Below, piece after piece: positions 1-6,916 of a DNA stretch of 11,337 nucleotides. Position numbers and translations under genes: made by a program. Under the pieces are notes generated by a model. The model had not been told where the DNA came from. It searched no databases and saw nothing but the letters and a program-made list of their open reading frames with translations. The stretch comes from Pseudomonadota bacterium. Its GTDB lineage: Bacteria > Pseudomonadota > Alphaproteobacteria > Caulobacterales > Caulobacteraceae. The stretch is from positions 1-11,337 of the forward strand of contig JAEZHG010000223.1 in the NCBI GenBank assembly GCA_023436945.1, given 5' to 3'. Each line of letters starts with the position of its first letter. Within the stretch, counting starts at the first letter, position 1.

Positions 1-1256
1 GGCGCAGCGGTATGCCCAAGCGACTGATGCATATTCTGGAGGGCGAGAGCCTTCTGAACGATGCGACCGGCCTGACCTGCATGCGCATTGCCGTGATTGC
101 GGCAACGACGGGGGCTTTCTCCCTGACCAGCGCGGTTGGCACCTTTGCATGGCTGGCGCTGGCGGGCCTTGCGGTGGGTGTGGTGGTCAGCCTGACGATC
201 AACCTGATCAAGGGCTTCGTCAGCAAGCATTGGGGCGAGGACGTCGGTGGCCAGATTCTGGTCAGTCTGCTGATCCCGTTTGCGGCCTATCTGGCGGCTG
301 AGGCCATCCATGCCTCGGGTATTCTGGCGGCGGTGTCGGCGGGCATCACCATGAGCTTTACCGAAAGCCGCGGCACTGCCATGGCCGCGACGCGTATCCG
401 TCGTGCCGTGGTGTGGGACACGGTCCAGTTCACGGCCAACGGCCTGATCTTTGTCATCCTGGGCGAGCAACTGCCGTCCATTCTGGCCCGCGCAGCCGAG
501 GTGATCCGCACGACCGAGCGCACGGAAATCTGGTGGCTGGCGATCTATGTGTTTGCCATCGTGGGCGTGCTGGCGGCACTGCGCTTTATCTGGGTATGGG
601 CGACGCTGAAGCTGACACTGTTCAGCGGAAAACTCTCGGGCGGAAAACGTCCGAAACTGCGCTGGCGACTGGTGGCGGTGATGTCGCTTTCGGGTGTGCG
701 CGGGGCCATTACGCTGGCGGGTATCCTAACGCTGCCTTTCTTCGTGGCGGACGGCAGCCTGCTGCCGGCGCGCAACCTTGCCATCTTCCTTGCGACAGGC
801 GTGATCATCGTCTCGCTGTTGGTGGCGTCAGTGGCGCTGCCGATCCTGCTGAAGGGCGTGGAGTTGCCGCCCGATACCCACGTACAGACCGCAGAGGAAC
901 GTGCGCGACGTGCGGCGGCGGCGGCTGCCATCCGTGCGCTGGAGCAGTCAGAGCGTGATCTGGATGTGGCCGCTGTCCATGCCCGCGCAGACGAGCACGC
1001 CGAGGTCGTGGCACGTCTGATGGAAGACTATCGCCAACAGATCGAGCAACATTCCGGCAATGCGCCCGATCAGGTCGCGCGCAGCAAGAAGCTTGATGCG
1101 ATTGAAAAAGATCTGCGTCTTCTGGCTCTGATCGCCCAGCGCGAAGAGCTGATCAAGCTGTCGCGGACCCATCTGCTGGACGAGGAAACCGCCCGCAAAC
1201 TGATCCGCGAGATTGATCTTCAGGAGTTGAGGTACGGGCAGGGCCTAAGCGCCTAA
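1..1256 (+). CDS. Na+/H+ antiporter, CPA1 (NhaP/NHE-like) family, 5' end cut off
   Basis: An inner-membrane cation/proton antiporter that exchanges Na+ (or K+) for H+ in pH and salt homeostasis. The reading frame is open to the left edge of the window (codons from base 3), so the ATG at 12 is almost certainly internal and the first transmembrane helices are missing. Counting from that ATG, residues 9-17 carry the CPA1 signature LEGESLLND, whose N16-D17 pair is the ion-binding ND motif. Several hydrophobic helices follow up to about residue 280, including a conserved segment with SGVRGAITLAG near residues 228-238. The last roughly 130 residues are a charged, Ala/Glu/Arg-rich cytoplasmic tail that is probably helical and is usual in bacterial CPA1 proteins. 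The 3' end overlaps the tail of the convergent HAD gene by 12 bp. Family assignment is strong; ion specificity cannot be read from the sequence. Confidence 0.9.
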   Translation, partial: RSGMPKRLMHILEGESLLNDATGLTCMRIAVIAATTGAFSLTSAVGTFAWLALAGLAVGVVVSLTINLIKGFVSKHWGEDVGGQILVSLLIPFAAYLAAEAIHASGILAAVSAGITMSFTESRGTAMAATRIRRAVVWDTVQFTANGLIFVILGEQLPSILARAAEVIRTTERTEIWWLAIYVFAIVGVLAALRFIWVWATLKLTLFSGKLSGGKRPKLRWRLVAVMSLSGVRGAITLAGILTLPFFVADGSLLPARNLAIFLATGVIIVSLLVASVALPILLKGVELPPDTHVQTAEERARRAAAAAAIRALEQSERDLDVAAVHARADEHAEVVARLMEDYRQQIEQHSGNAPDQVARSKKLDAIEKDLRLLALIAQREELIKLSRTHLLDEETARKLIREIDLQELRYGQGLSA

Positions 1257-1913
1257 CCAGTCCTCGATCTGGGTATAGCTGTCGAACACATGGTGCGCGC
1301 CGGCGGCCTTCAGGCTGTCGGCGTGGCCGTCCCGGATGTGCCCGCCTGCACAGAGACCCACGACGGTCATCCCAGCGGCCACGCCGCCGATAACACCCGC
1401 AGGGCTGTCCTCGATGACGAGTGCGCGTTCAGGGGCGACTTGCATGGCCTGTGCCGCATAGAGGAAGATGTCGGGGTGGGGCTTGCCGCGCTCTACATGC
1501 ACAGCGCCGCTGTAAATGCGTCCGTCGAAGGCGTTCAAAGATCCGAACAGATCAAGGCCCAGCGCAATCCAGTCCGGCGGACTGGATGAGGCAATGCAGC
1601 GTTTCTCGGGTCGATTGGCCACAAAGGCCTCAAAGCCGGAGACGGGGTTCAGTTCGGTCTGGTAGCGTTGCCGACAGTGGTCGAACCAGTCCTGTCGAAG
1701 CTGGGGCGGGCAGGGTGAACCAAGGCGCTCCGATATCTGATCTGAAATATCGGCCCAACGGCGGCCCAAATAGTGGGCCAGCGAATAGTCCAGCGAGGTT
1801 GGCAGACCAATCCCGTTTAGCAGATCGGCCAGAACCACATTGTTCAGCATCTCGCTGTCGGCCACCACACCGTCATAGTCAAAGACGATCAGATCAAACT
1901 CTGGACGGGCCAC
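1245..1913 (-). CDS. HAD-superfamily subfamily IA phosphatase (beta-phosphoglucomutase/YieH/Gph-like)
   Basis: A soluble 222-residue haloacid dehalogenase-type phosphohydrolase, cytosolic by lack of a signal peptide. All four HAD motifs are visible: DYDGVVADSE at residues 12-21, with nucleophile D12 and acid/base D14; S110 in IASSS; K144 in GKPHPDIF; and the acidic pair E168-D169 in VIEDSPAG. The segment between motifs I and II fits the small helical cap of subfamily IA, which includes beta-phosphoglucomutase, phosphoglycolate phosphatase and YieH (6-phosphogluconate phosphatase). The substrate cannot be decided from the sequence. The start is GTG, placed directly after the TAG of the DUF1643 gene (TAGGTG), with a GGGAG about 9 nt upstream of it. 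It is the last gene of the minus-strand operon with mazG, so a role in clearing nucleotide or sugar phosphates is plausible but inferred. The C-terminus overlaps the antiporter gene tail to tail by 12 bp. Confidence 0.9.
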   Translation of the reverse strand: MARPEFDLIVFDYDGVVADSEMLNNVVLADLLNGIGLPTSLDYSLAHYLGRRWADISDQISERLGSPCPPQLRQDWFDHCRQRYQTELNPVSGFEAFVANRPEKRCIASSSPPDWIALGLDLFGSLNAFDGRIYSGAVHVERGKPHPDIFLYAAQAMQVAPERALVIEDSPAGVIGGVAAGMTVVGLCAGGHIRDGHADSLKAAGAHHVFDSYTQIEDWLGA

Positions 1914-2504
1914 CTATTTCGGCTCCCAGCGCATCAGGGGCGTGTCGGAGCGCAGGTAGAGCGGGTGCTTCGGGCTGCCGTCGCCATTGGTACCAAAGCA
2001 CCAGAGGTCGATGCCATCCTCGCGCATAGCCTCGACCAGCGCCTTTCCGGCAGGGACCAGCGCCTTGTTCAGCTTGCCGTGGCATAGGACTACGCGGGCC
2101 GCGCCCTTGGCCTGTTCACGGATGGCGGGCAGGTTGGCAGGAGACGAGGCGACCACGCCGTCTTCCAGCAGCATCTTGGGATGGGTGGCGCGATAGTCGC
2201 CGACATTGGCCTTCACCATGCCGTCGAACCCTTCGCGCTGGGCAAAGCTCCATTCGCGGGCGCAGGTCGGGTCGTTGACCATGGCGTCGGCGGTGGAGGG
2301 GTTCATGCCGATGAACAGGATGTAGCGTTCGGGGAAGGTGTCGCCGATCCAGCGGCGCATCAGGGTGCGATGGCGGCCATCCTCGCTGAAGACCGCATCG
2401 CCCTTGACTCCCGCCATGAGGTTTAGGCGCACCTTGCCACCCGGATCGTGCTGATCCGGATCGCGCGGTATCAGGTCCAGCTGTTCAGGCAGGCTTCGCG
2501 TCAT
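1914..2504 (-). CDS. DUF1643 domain protein
   Basis: A 196-residue soluble protein of the DUF1643 family, whose biochemical function I do not know. Characteristic segments are FIGMNPSTADAMVNDPT (residues 65-80), an RATHP block near 105-109, and the C-terminal GSPKHPLYL (177-185), which together match the family pattern of an N-x-S-T-A-D loop followed by an HPLYL end. I chose the ATG at 2504 because it overlaps the mazG stop as ATGA, the usual sign of translational coupling; an in-frame start at 2540 would add 12 residues inside mazG. The gene is third in an operon with a GPH transporter and mazG upstream and a HAD phosphatase immediately downstream. Close linkage to mazG suggests, but does not prove, a role in nucleotide or base metabolism. 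Confidence 0.88.
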   Translation of the reverse strand: MTRSLPEQLDLIPRDPDQHDPGGKVRLNLMAGVKGDAVFSEDGRHRTLMRRWIGDTFPERYILFIGMNPSTADAMVNDPTCAREWSFAQREGFDGMVKANVGDYRATHPKMLLEDGVVASSPANLPAIREQAKGAARVVLCHGKLNKALVPAGKALVEAMREDGIDLWCFGTNGDGSPKHPLYLRSDTPLMRWEPK

Positions 2505-3295
2505 GCCTTGGCTTTCTCGGCGGCCTTGGCGGCATCCCACAGGGCGTCCATTTCGGCGAGGTCGGACTGTTCCGGCGTGCGGCCATCCTTCTTCAGTTCG
2601 GCCTCGATGAACTCGAAACGGCGTACGAATTTGGCATTGGCACCGCGAAGCGCGTCTTCCGGTTCGATCTCCAGCTTACGGGCGAGGTTGGCCATGACGA
2701 ACAACAGGTCGCCTAGTTCTTCCTTGGCCTTTTCCTTGTCGCCAGCTTTCAGTTCGACGCGCAGTTCCTCGACCTCTTCGACCATCTTGTCGAAGACTTC
2801 GTCGGTGGACGGCCAGTCGAAGCCGACACGGCCCGCGCGCTTGGTCAGCTTGGCGGCGCGGGTGAGGGCAGGCAGGCCGACGGGCACATCATCTAAAACG
2901 CCCGTCTGTGCCTTGGCGACGCGCTCGGCGGCCTTGATGTCTTCCCATCGGGCCTTTTGGGCGCTGCCGCTATCTTTGGCGGCTTCGTCTCCAAACACGT
3001 GTGGGTGGCGGCGGATCAGCTTGTCCGCCATGGCCTCGGCCACGTCTTCCAGTTTGAAGTGGCCCGCTTCCTCGGCCATGCGCGAGTGGAACACGACCTG
3101 GAACAGCAGGTCGCCCAGTTCGACACGAAGTTCGTCCATGTCGTTGCGCTCGATCGCGTCGGCGACCTCATAGGCTTCTTCAATGGTGTAGGGCGCTATG
3201 GTCTGGAAGGTCTGCTCCACATCCCACGGGCAGCCGCCATTCGGGTCACGCAGGCGGACCATGATTTCTTTCAGGCGGTCAATGGGATGGGTCAT
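2501..3295 (-). CDS. mazG: Nucleoside triphosphate pyrophosphohydrolase MazG
   Basis: A cytosolic all-alpha NTP pyrophosphohydrolase that hydrolyses NTPs and dNTPs to NMP and pyrophosphate, a house-cleaning function that in E. coli also lowers ppGpp under starvation. The 264-residue length equals the normal two-domain bacterial MazG. The N-terminal domain shows GGCPWDVEQTF (residues 20-30), then the metal-binding acidic set in TIEEAYEVADAIE (about 37-49) and VELGDLLFQ (58-66). A second MazG domain follows with VEEVEELRVEL and EELGDLLFVMANLARK, so both active-site-like repeats are intact. The ATG follows the stop of the upstream transporter without a gap (TGAATG), and its own TGA overlaps the DUF1643 start (ATGA). 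The ribosome site is poor (a GGAAC about 9 nt upstream), consistent with coupling. Confidence 0.96.
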   Translation of the reverse strand: MTHPIDRLKEIMVRLRDPNGGCPWDVEQTFQTIAPYTIEEAYEVADAIERNDMDELRVELGDLLFQVVFHSRMAEEAGHFKLEDVAEAMADKLIRRHPHVFGDEAAKDSGSAQKARWEDIKAAERVAKAQTGVLDDVPVGLPALTRAAKLTKRAGRVGFDWPSTDEVFDKMVEEVEELRVELKAGDKEKAKEELGDLLFVMANLARKLEIEPEDALRGANAKFVRRFEFIEAELKKDGRTPEQSDLAEMDALWDAAKAAEKAKA

Positions 3296-4660
3296 TCAAA
3301 CAGTTCCGGCGTCTCTTTGCGCCATCTCGGCGCGGATTTGGTCGTGTCGGGCAGGCGTCAGCGGATAGTTTCTAAGTACCAGCGCCGAGACTGCCAGTAG
3401 CAGGGCGGGCAGGGCGATGAACAGGATTTGCAGCATCAGCAGGGCAAAATCGCCATTCTGTTCGGGTGTGCGTAGTGGGCTAAAGCCAACGAACTGCAAG
3501 ATCATATAGGGGATCAGGGCCAAGACGTGTCCAACCTTGGTGGTCGCCGCGAGTATGGAGAACATCAGGCCTGTGCGGTCCATGCCGGTCTCATAGCGCA
3601 CCTCGTCGCCCGCATCGGCCATCATGGCCCGCAGCAGGAACAGACCTGCCGCATAGGGCAGGCCCGCGATGAACATGGCGATCAGGGTGACGATGAAGTT
3701 TCCACCCGGAACCAGTGTCGCGCCCAGATAGAAGACCGCGAAAATCAGGCTGGCGACGGCAAGGCATTTGTCCTTTCCGATTTTCACCGCCAGCCACGCC
3801 CAGAACGGTGCGCCGATCAGGCCCGCAATGAAATAGGCCAGCATGAACAGCGAGGCCTGAGCGTGGTCATAGCCCTTGATCTGGCCAAAGAAGAAGAACA
3901 GCAGCGAGCCTGTGATCCCCGGCGCGATACCGAGGAACAGGTCGGCCCAGAGCAGCTTTTGCACCGTCTTGCTTTTGAACAGCGCCAGATAGGCCTTGAT
4001 GCCACCGTGAGGCGTCGCGCCCTTGTTCACCGGTTCAGGAGCCACAATGAAGGCCAGAGCAAAGGTGAGCGGCAGGGCGATGATAATGGCCCATCCCATG
4101 AAGCGAACACCGTCAGCATAGGTGCCTATCCCTGTCTTGATAACGACCGTGGGCAGGATGAGGATCAGGATCACTCCGACGATATTGAACACCTGCCACC
4201 AGCCATAGACGCGGCTTCTCTGGTCGTATTCGGGGGCGAGAACGGCAGCCCAGCCCAACTGGCTGAGCGTGCCCATGGAGAAGCCTGCGTAGAGCACCAG
4301 CAGCCAAGCAAAGAGATAGGCAGGCGATGCCCCTGGCTGGACCATCACGAACATCATCAGGGCGGCCAGCATCAGGATCGGGCTGGAGGCGGCCATCCAT
4401 GGGCGATAGCGGCCAAACCCTGTGCGGGTGCGGTCCATGGCCCAACCGATGACGGGATCAAGGCCGATGTCGATCAGACGAACCGCCATAAACACAGCCG
4501 CCACCATGCCGATCTCGAGCCCCACATAGGTGGAGTAGAACTCTGGCAAGGTCACAGGCAGGGCCACACCAAAGGCCGCAAGAGGCAGACACGGGCCGCT
4601 GAAAGCAGCGAGCACCCCGTTGGAGCGACGGTTGGACGGGCGAGCAGGGGTAATCGACAT
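3296..4660 (-). CDS. GPH-family sugar:cation symporter (MelB-like, MFS_2)
   Basis: A 454-residue inner-membrane transporter of the glycoside-pentoside-hexuronide:cation symporter family, with about 12 hydrophobic helices. The family signature lies in helix II and the following loop: RLIDIGLDPVIGWAMD (residues 61-76), then TRTGFGRYRPWM (78-89). D64 and D68 fall where MelB has its cation-coordinating D55 and D59, so cation coupling looks intact. A second diagnostic stretch is about 130-170 (SQLGWAAVLAPEYDQRSRVYG), the usual loop 4-5 motif. Length is close to MelB (about 470). The transported sugar cannot be told. The start is ATG with AAGG 5 nt upstream. It opens the minus-strand operon that continues into mazG without a gap, an unusual partner for that gene. 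No sugar hydrolase lies nearby. Confidence 0.9.
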   Translation of the reverse strand: MSITPARPSNRRSNGVLAAFSGPCLPLAAFGVALPVTLPEFYSTYVGLEIGMVAAVFMAVRLIDIGLDPVIGWAMDRTRTGFGRYRPWMAASSPILMLAALMMFVMVQPGASPAYLFAWLLVLYAGFSMGTLSQLGWAAVLAPEYDQRSRVYGWWQVFNIVGVILILILPTVVIKTGIGTYADGVRFMGWAIIIALPLTFALAFIVAPEPVNKGATPHGGIKAYLALFKSKTVQKLLWADLFLGIAPGITGSLLFFFFGQIKGYDHAQASLFMLAYFIAGLIGAPFWAWLAVKIGKDKCLAVASLIFAVFYLGATLVPGGNFIVTLIAMFIAGLPYAAGLFLLRAMMADAGDEVRYETGMDRTGLMFSILAATTKVGHVLALIPYMILQFVGFSPLRTPEQNGDFALLMLQILFIALPALLLAVSALVLRNYPLTPARHDQIRAEMAQRDAGTV

Positions 4661-4776
4661 GGGAGCCTTGCCTGTGATTCACCCCACCATGCCGCGAACG
4701 CGCATTTGATGCGAGACTGGATAGCGGATCGACGAACGGGGTTGCGGATCAGGGCGAACTGGGGCCTGTAGGGAGG
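4661..4776. promoter_or_regulatory. Divergent control region between the transporter operon and the VanY gene
   Basis: 116 bp separate two divergent starts, so promoters for both operons must lie here or inside the genes. I see no convincing -35/-10 pair. Two candidate protein-binding patterns are present: an inverted repeat CGCAT-TTG-ATGCG at 4701-4713, and a direct repeat GCGGATC at 4724-4730 and 4744-4750, spaced exactly 20 bp apart (about two helical turns). Both are short enough to be chance. Confidence 0.4.
4771..4776 (+). promoter_or_regulatory. Oddly placed Shine-Dalgarno sequence before the VanY gene
   Basis: A strong GGGAGG directly abuts the ATG at 4777, leaving no spacer, where 5-9 nt is usual. 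No ATG, GTG or TTG occurs in frame soon after, and the signal peptide needs this N-terminus, so the start is kept. Either a weaker GGGG at 4761-4764 is used or initiation here is inefficient. Confidence 0.4.
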
Positions 4777-5715
4777 ATGTCTTTTGTTCACGACATTCGC
4801 CGCGCCGCGACAGGTCTGGGCGCGCTCCTGCTGGCCAGCATCGGTTTTACAGGTGCGGCCTCTGCGGCCAGCCCCAGTGTTCCGCTGGCGGCCCCCGTCT
4901 CGGCCATTACCGCGCAACTGGTGATCTGTGATCGTCCGGTCGGTGTTTTCAGCGACGCAGCATCGGCCAACAGCATCACTCTCTATGCGATGGAATGGTC
5001 GCCGTTCGGATCGCGCGAGACAGGGTGGGAATCCTATGTGCCGCTGATCCAGAACGAGATCGGTTCTGGCTGCGACCCGACCTCGCAAGGTTTTGCAGAG
5101 CGTCTGGCCGCGTTCCAGCAGCAGCACGGGCTTGTGGCCAATGGGCAGTTCGATAATGCGACCTTTGGTGTGTTCAGAGGCATCTGGCAGGAGCGCCGTC
5201 CGTTCGTGATGGCGCGGGTGCGTGGGGAATGTCCTGCGCCGCCGCCGTTGTCAGAGCTGGGCTATCTGACGATTGGCGAGGAACATGCCGAGCGCCTGAC
5301 CCGCCTTGCCCGCAAGGATGTGCTGGAGGCCTATCGTGCCATGGTGGCTGCAGCCCGTGCCGAGGTGCCGGAGATCGCGGCCAATCCGGAACTGATGCAG
5401 ATTTTCTCGTCCTTCCGCGATCCAGAGGCCGATGCGGCCCGCTGTGCGCGCGAGAGGAACTGTGACGGGGTTCGACGTGCCGTATGCTCGCCGCACAGGA
5501 CGGGGACGGCGCTGGATATCTATGTCGGCAATCTTCAGGGATATGGCGTGGATTCGACCAATTGGCACAGCCGCCGCTATATGAGCGAGACGGCGACCTA
5601 TCGCTGGATGGTCAAGAATGCCCATCGCTTTGGCTTCGTGCCCTATGTGTTCGAGCCTTGGCACTGGGAGTGGACGGGTGTTTCATTTGACGCCGCGCAG
5701 GGTTCGACGCCTTAA
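4777..5715 (+). CDS. Secreted D,D-carboxypeptidase of the VanY family (peptidase M15B) with peptidoglycan-binding-like domain
   Basis: A 312-residue exported zinc peptidase predicted to trim the terminal D-Ala from peptidoglycan stem peptides in the periplasm. Residues 1-30 form a signal peptide (RR near 8-9, hydrophobic core GLGALLLASIGF, cleavage expected after ASA near residue 30). Residues about 88-135 resemble a PG_binding_1 helical domain (FAERLAAFQQQHGL, then a G-Q-F-D-N-A-T pattern). The catalytic M15 domain follows: the conserved Arg in SSFRDPEAD (R214), SPHRTGTALD giving zinc ligands H240 and D247 (SxHxxGxAxD consensus), and FEPWHWEW with catalytic E293 and ligand H296. All expected active-site residues are present. 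Cysteines near 220-235 in the catalytic domain could form a disulfide. It is followed 6 nt later by a small HExxH gene and is probably cotranscribed with it. Substrate (D-Ala-D-Ala versus L,D) is inferred from family only. Confidence 0.9.
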   Translation: MSFVHDIRRAATGLGALLLASIGFTGAASAASPSVPLAAPVSAITAQLVICDRPVGVFSDAASANSITLYAMEWSPFGSRETGWESYVPLIQNEIGSGCDPTSQGFAERLAAFQQQHGLVANGQFDNATFGVFRGIWQERRPFVMARVRGECPAPPPLSELGYLTIGEEHAERLTRLARKDVLEAYRAMVAAARAEVPEIAANPELMQIFSSFRDPEADAARCARERNCDGVRRAVCSPHRTGTALDIYVGNLQGYGVDSTNWHSRRYMSETATYRWMVKNAHRFGFVPYVFEPWHWEWTGVSFDAAQGSTP

Positions 5716-5721
5716 TAGGGC

Positions 5722-6231
5722 ATGACGAGCCCATCCCCCCAAAGCTCTTCGCGTGTCCGCTCTCTGACGACGGGTGAACGTCTTCTGGCGATAGAAGTGT
5801 TCGGTCCTGCGCTAGATCTGGACCGGATCAGGATATTGCGCGCACCATGGCCTTTTAACCGTGCCTTTGTGCCGGGGCGGTGGTTCGGGCGTGAGTGGAT
5901 CATCTGGCCCGCCATCTCGGTGCCTGCCGATTTTGCCGATGCCCCTCTGTCGCAACAGGCCGTGTTCATCCATGAACTGGTCCATGTCTGGCAGGCGCAG
6001 CAGGGCGTGAACCTGCTGTTTGCCAAGATCAGGGCAGGGGACAGCGTGGCCTCCTATACCTATCCGGTTCATGACAACTGCCACTGGGACGGGCTGAACA
6101 TCGAGCAGCAGGCGATGGTGGTGGAGCACCGTTTCAGGCTGTCGCGAGGAATGCGCGTTCCGGCAGGAATGGATTTTTATGAGCGGATTTGTCCGGTTGG
6201 GCGTAATACGAACCCGAAAATAATCGTATGA
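5722..6231 (+). CDS. Small HExxH metallopeptidase-like protein ('vgr-related' / DUF4157-like)
   Basis: A 169-residue protein without an obvious signal peptide or membrane helix. The N-terminal part has LTTGERLLAIEVFGPALD (residues 15-32), a pattern I recall from alphaproteobacterial proteins labelled 'vgr related protein'. The centre holds a perfect gluzincin-type zinc motif, HELVHVWQ, at residues 84-91 (H84, E85, H88). About 40 residues later EQQAMVVEH offers E128 as a likely third zinc ligand. The family resembles the DUF4157 group in motif layout, but I know of no proven activity. The gene lies 6 nt after the VanY gene, and its AGGG ribosome site is only 1 nt from the ATG, so it probably relies on coupling. 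Peptidase activity is inferred from the motif; the link to cell-wall work is inferred from position. Confidence 0.8.
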   Translation: MTSPSPQSSSRVRSLTTGERLLAIEVFGPALDLDRIRILRAPWPFNRAFVPGRWFGREWIIWPAISVPADFADAPLSQQAVFIHELVHVWQAQQGVNLLFAKIRAGDSVASYTYPVHDNCHWDGLNIEQQAMVVEHRFRLSRGMRVPAGMDFYERICPVGRNTNPKIIV

Positions 6232-6309
6232 GACTTGCGCTCGCGAGCAAACCTACTAAATGGAACTGACGCTGTTACGGTATGCGTTTTTCTATTTGTG
6301 GAGTTGTCC
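6232..6309. promoter_or_regulatory. wrbA upstream region with palindrome
   Basis: 78 bp before wrbA. A perfect 10-bp palindrome, GCTCGCGAGC, lies at 6239-6248, just after the stop of the preceding gene, and could be an operator or a weak hairpin. A TTGCGC at 6235-6240 overlaps its left edge, but no well-spaced -10 box stands out (TAAATG at 6257-6262 is the nearest, with a 16-nt spacer). The ribosome site GGAG at 6300-6303, with a 6-nt spacer, fixes the GTG at 6310 as the wrbA start. Confidence 0.4.
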
Positions 6310-6912
6310 GTGCCTAAAGTGCTTGTTCTGTATCACTCGACCTACGGCCACATCGAGCAGATGGCCTACGCCGTCGCCGAAGGTGCGCGTGAAGTCGAAG
6401 GCGCAGTGGTTGACGTAAAGCGCGTTCCGGAAACTGTGCCGGAAGAAGTCGCCAAGGCTGCCCACTACAAGCTGGATCAGGAAGCCCCGATCGCCCAGAT
6501 CTCCGAACTGGCCGATTACGACGCCATCATCATCGGTGCAGGCACCCGTTTCGGTAACGCTGCCTCACAGATGCGCGCCTTCCTAGACCAGAGCGGCGGC
6601 CTGTGGGCCAATGGCGCACTGATCGGCAAGGTCGGTGGCGCGTTCACCGCTTCGGCGACCCAGCACGGTGGTCAGGAAACGACCTTCTCGGGTCTGCATA
6701 ACTACTTCCTGCACCAGGGTATGATGGTTGTCGGCCTGCCGTATTCCTACGCTGGCCAAATGAACATGGACGAGATCGTCGGTGGTTCGCCCTATGGTGC
6801 CACCACCCTGACCAAGGGTGATGGTTCGCGTATGCCTAGCCAGATTGAACTGGACGGCGCACGTTTCCAAGGCAAGCACATCGCCGAGATCGCCAAGAAG
6901 CTGCACGGTTAA
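6310..6912 (+). CDS. wrbA: NAD(P)H:quinone oxidoreductase WrbA
   Basis: A 200-residue flavodoxin-like FMN enzyme that reduces quinones by two electrons, protecting against semiquinone and oxidative stress; it acts as a tetramer in the cytosol. The N-terminus [14 protein letters not shown] supplies the FMN phosphate-binding loop (STYGH), followed by [40 protein letters not shown] and LPYSYAGQ blocks, all standard WrbA segments. The length matches E. coli WrbA (198). I chose GTG at 6310 because it gives the usual start right before KVLVLY and has GGAG 6 nt upstream; an open frame back to a TTG at 6235 would add 25 residues with no family match. The next gene, an extradiol dioxygenase, starts 4 nt after the stop, so the two form an operon. 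Assignment is very strong. Confidence 0.96.
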   Translation: MPKVLVLYHSTYGHIEQMAYAVAEGAREVEGAVVDVKRVPETVPEEVAKAAHYKLDQEAPIAQISELADYDAIIIGAGTRFGNAASQMRAFLDQSGGLWANGALIGKVGGAFTASATQHGGQETTFSGLHNYFLHQGMMVVGLPYSYAGQMNMDEIVGGSPYGATTLTKGDGSRMPSQIELDGARFQGKHIAEIAKKLHG

Positions 6913-6916
6913 GACA

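Noticed and set aside
2505..2540. Longer DUF1643 start at 2540
   Set aside because: It would add 12 residues inside mazG without family support; the ATGA overlap at 2504 is the more natural start.
3527..4771. Long plus-strand open frame (414 codons) opposite the transporter gene
   Set aside because: Its translation is rich in His, Gln, Asp and Arg with no family motif, typical of the complement of a GC-rich membrane protein gene; the minus-strand GPH transporter explains the region.
6235..6309. Extended wrbA start at TTG 6235
   Set aside because: The added 25 residues match nothing in WrbA, and GGAG with a 6-nt spacer points to GTG 6310.
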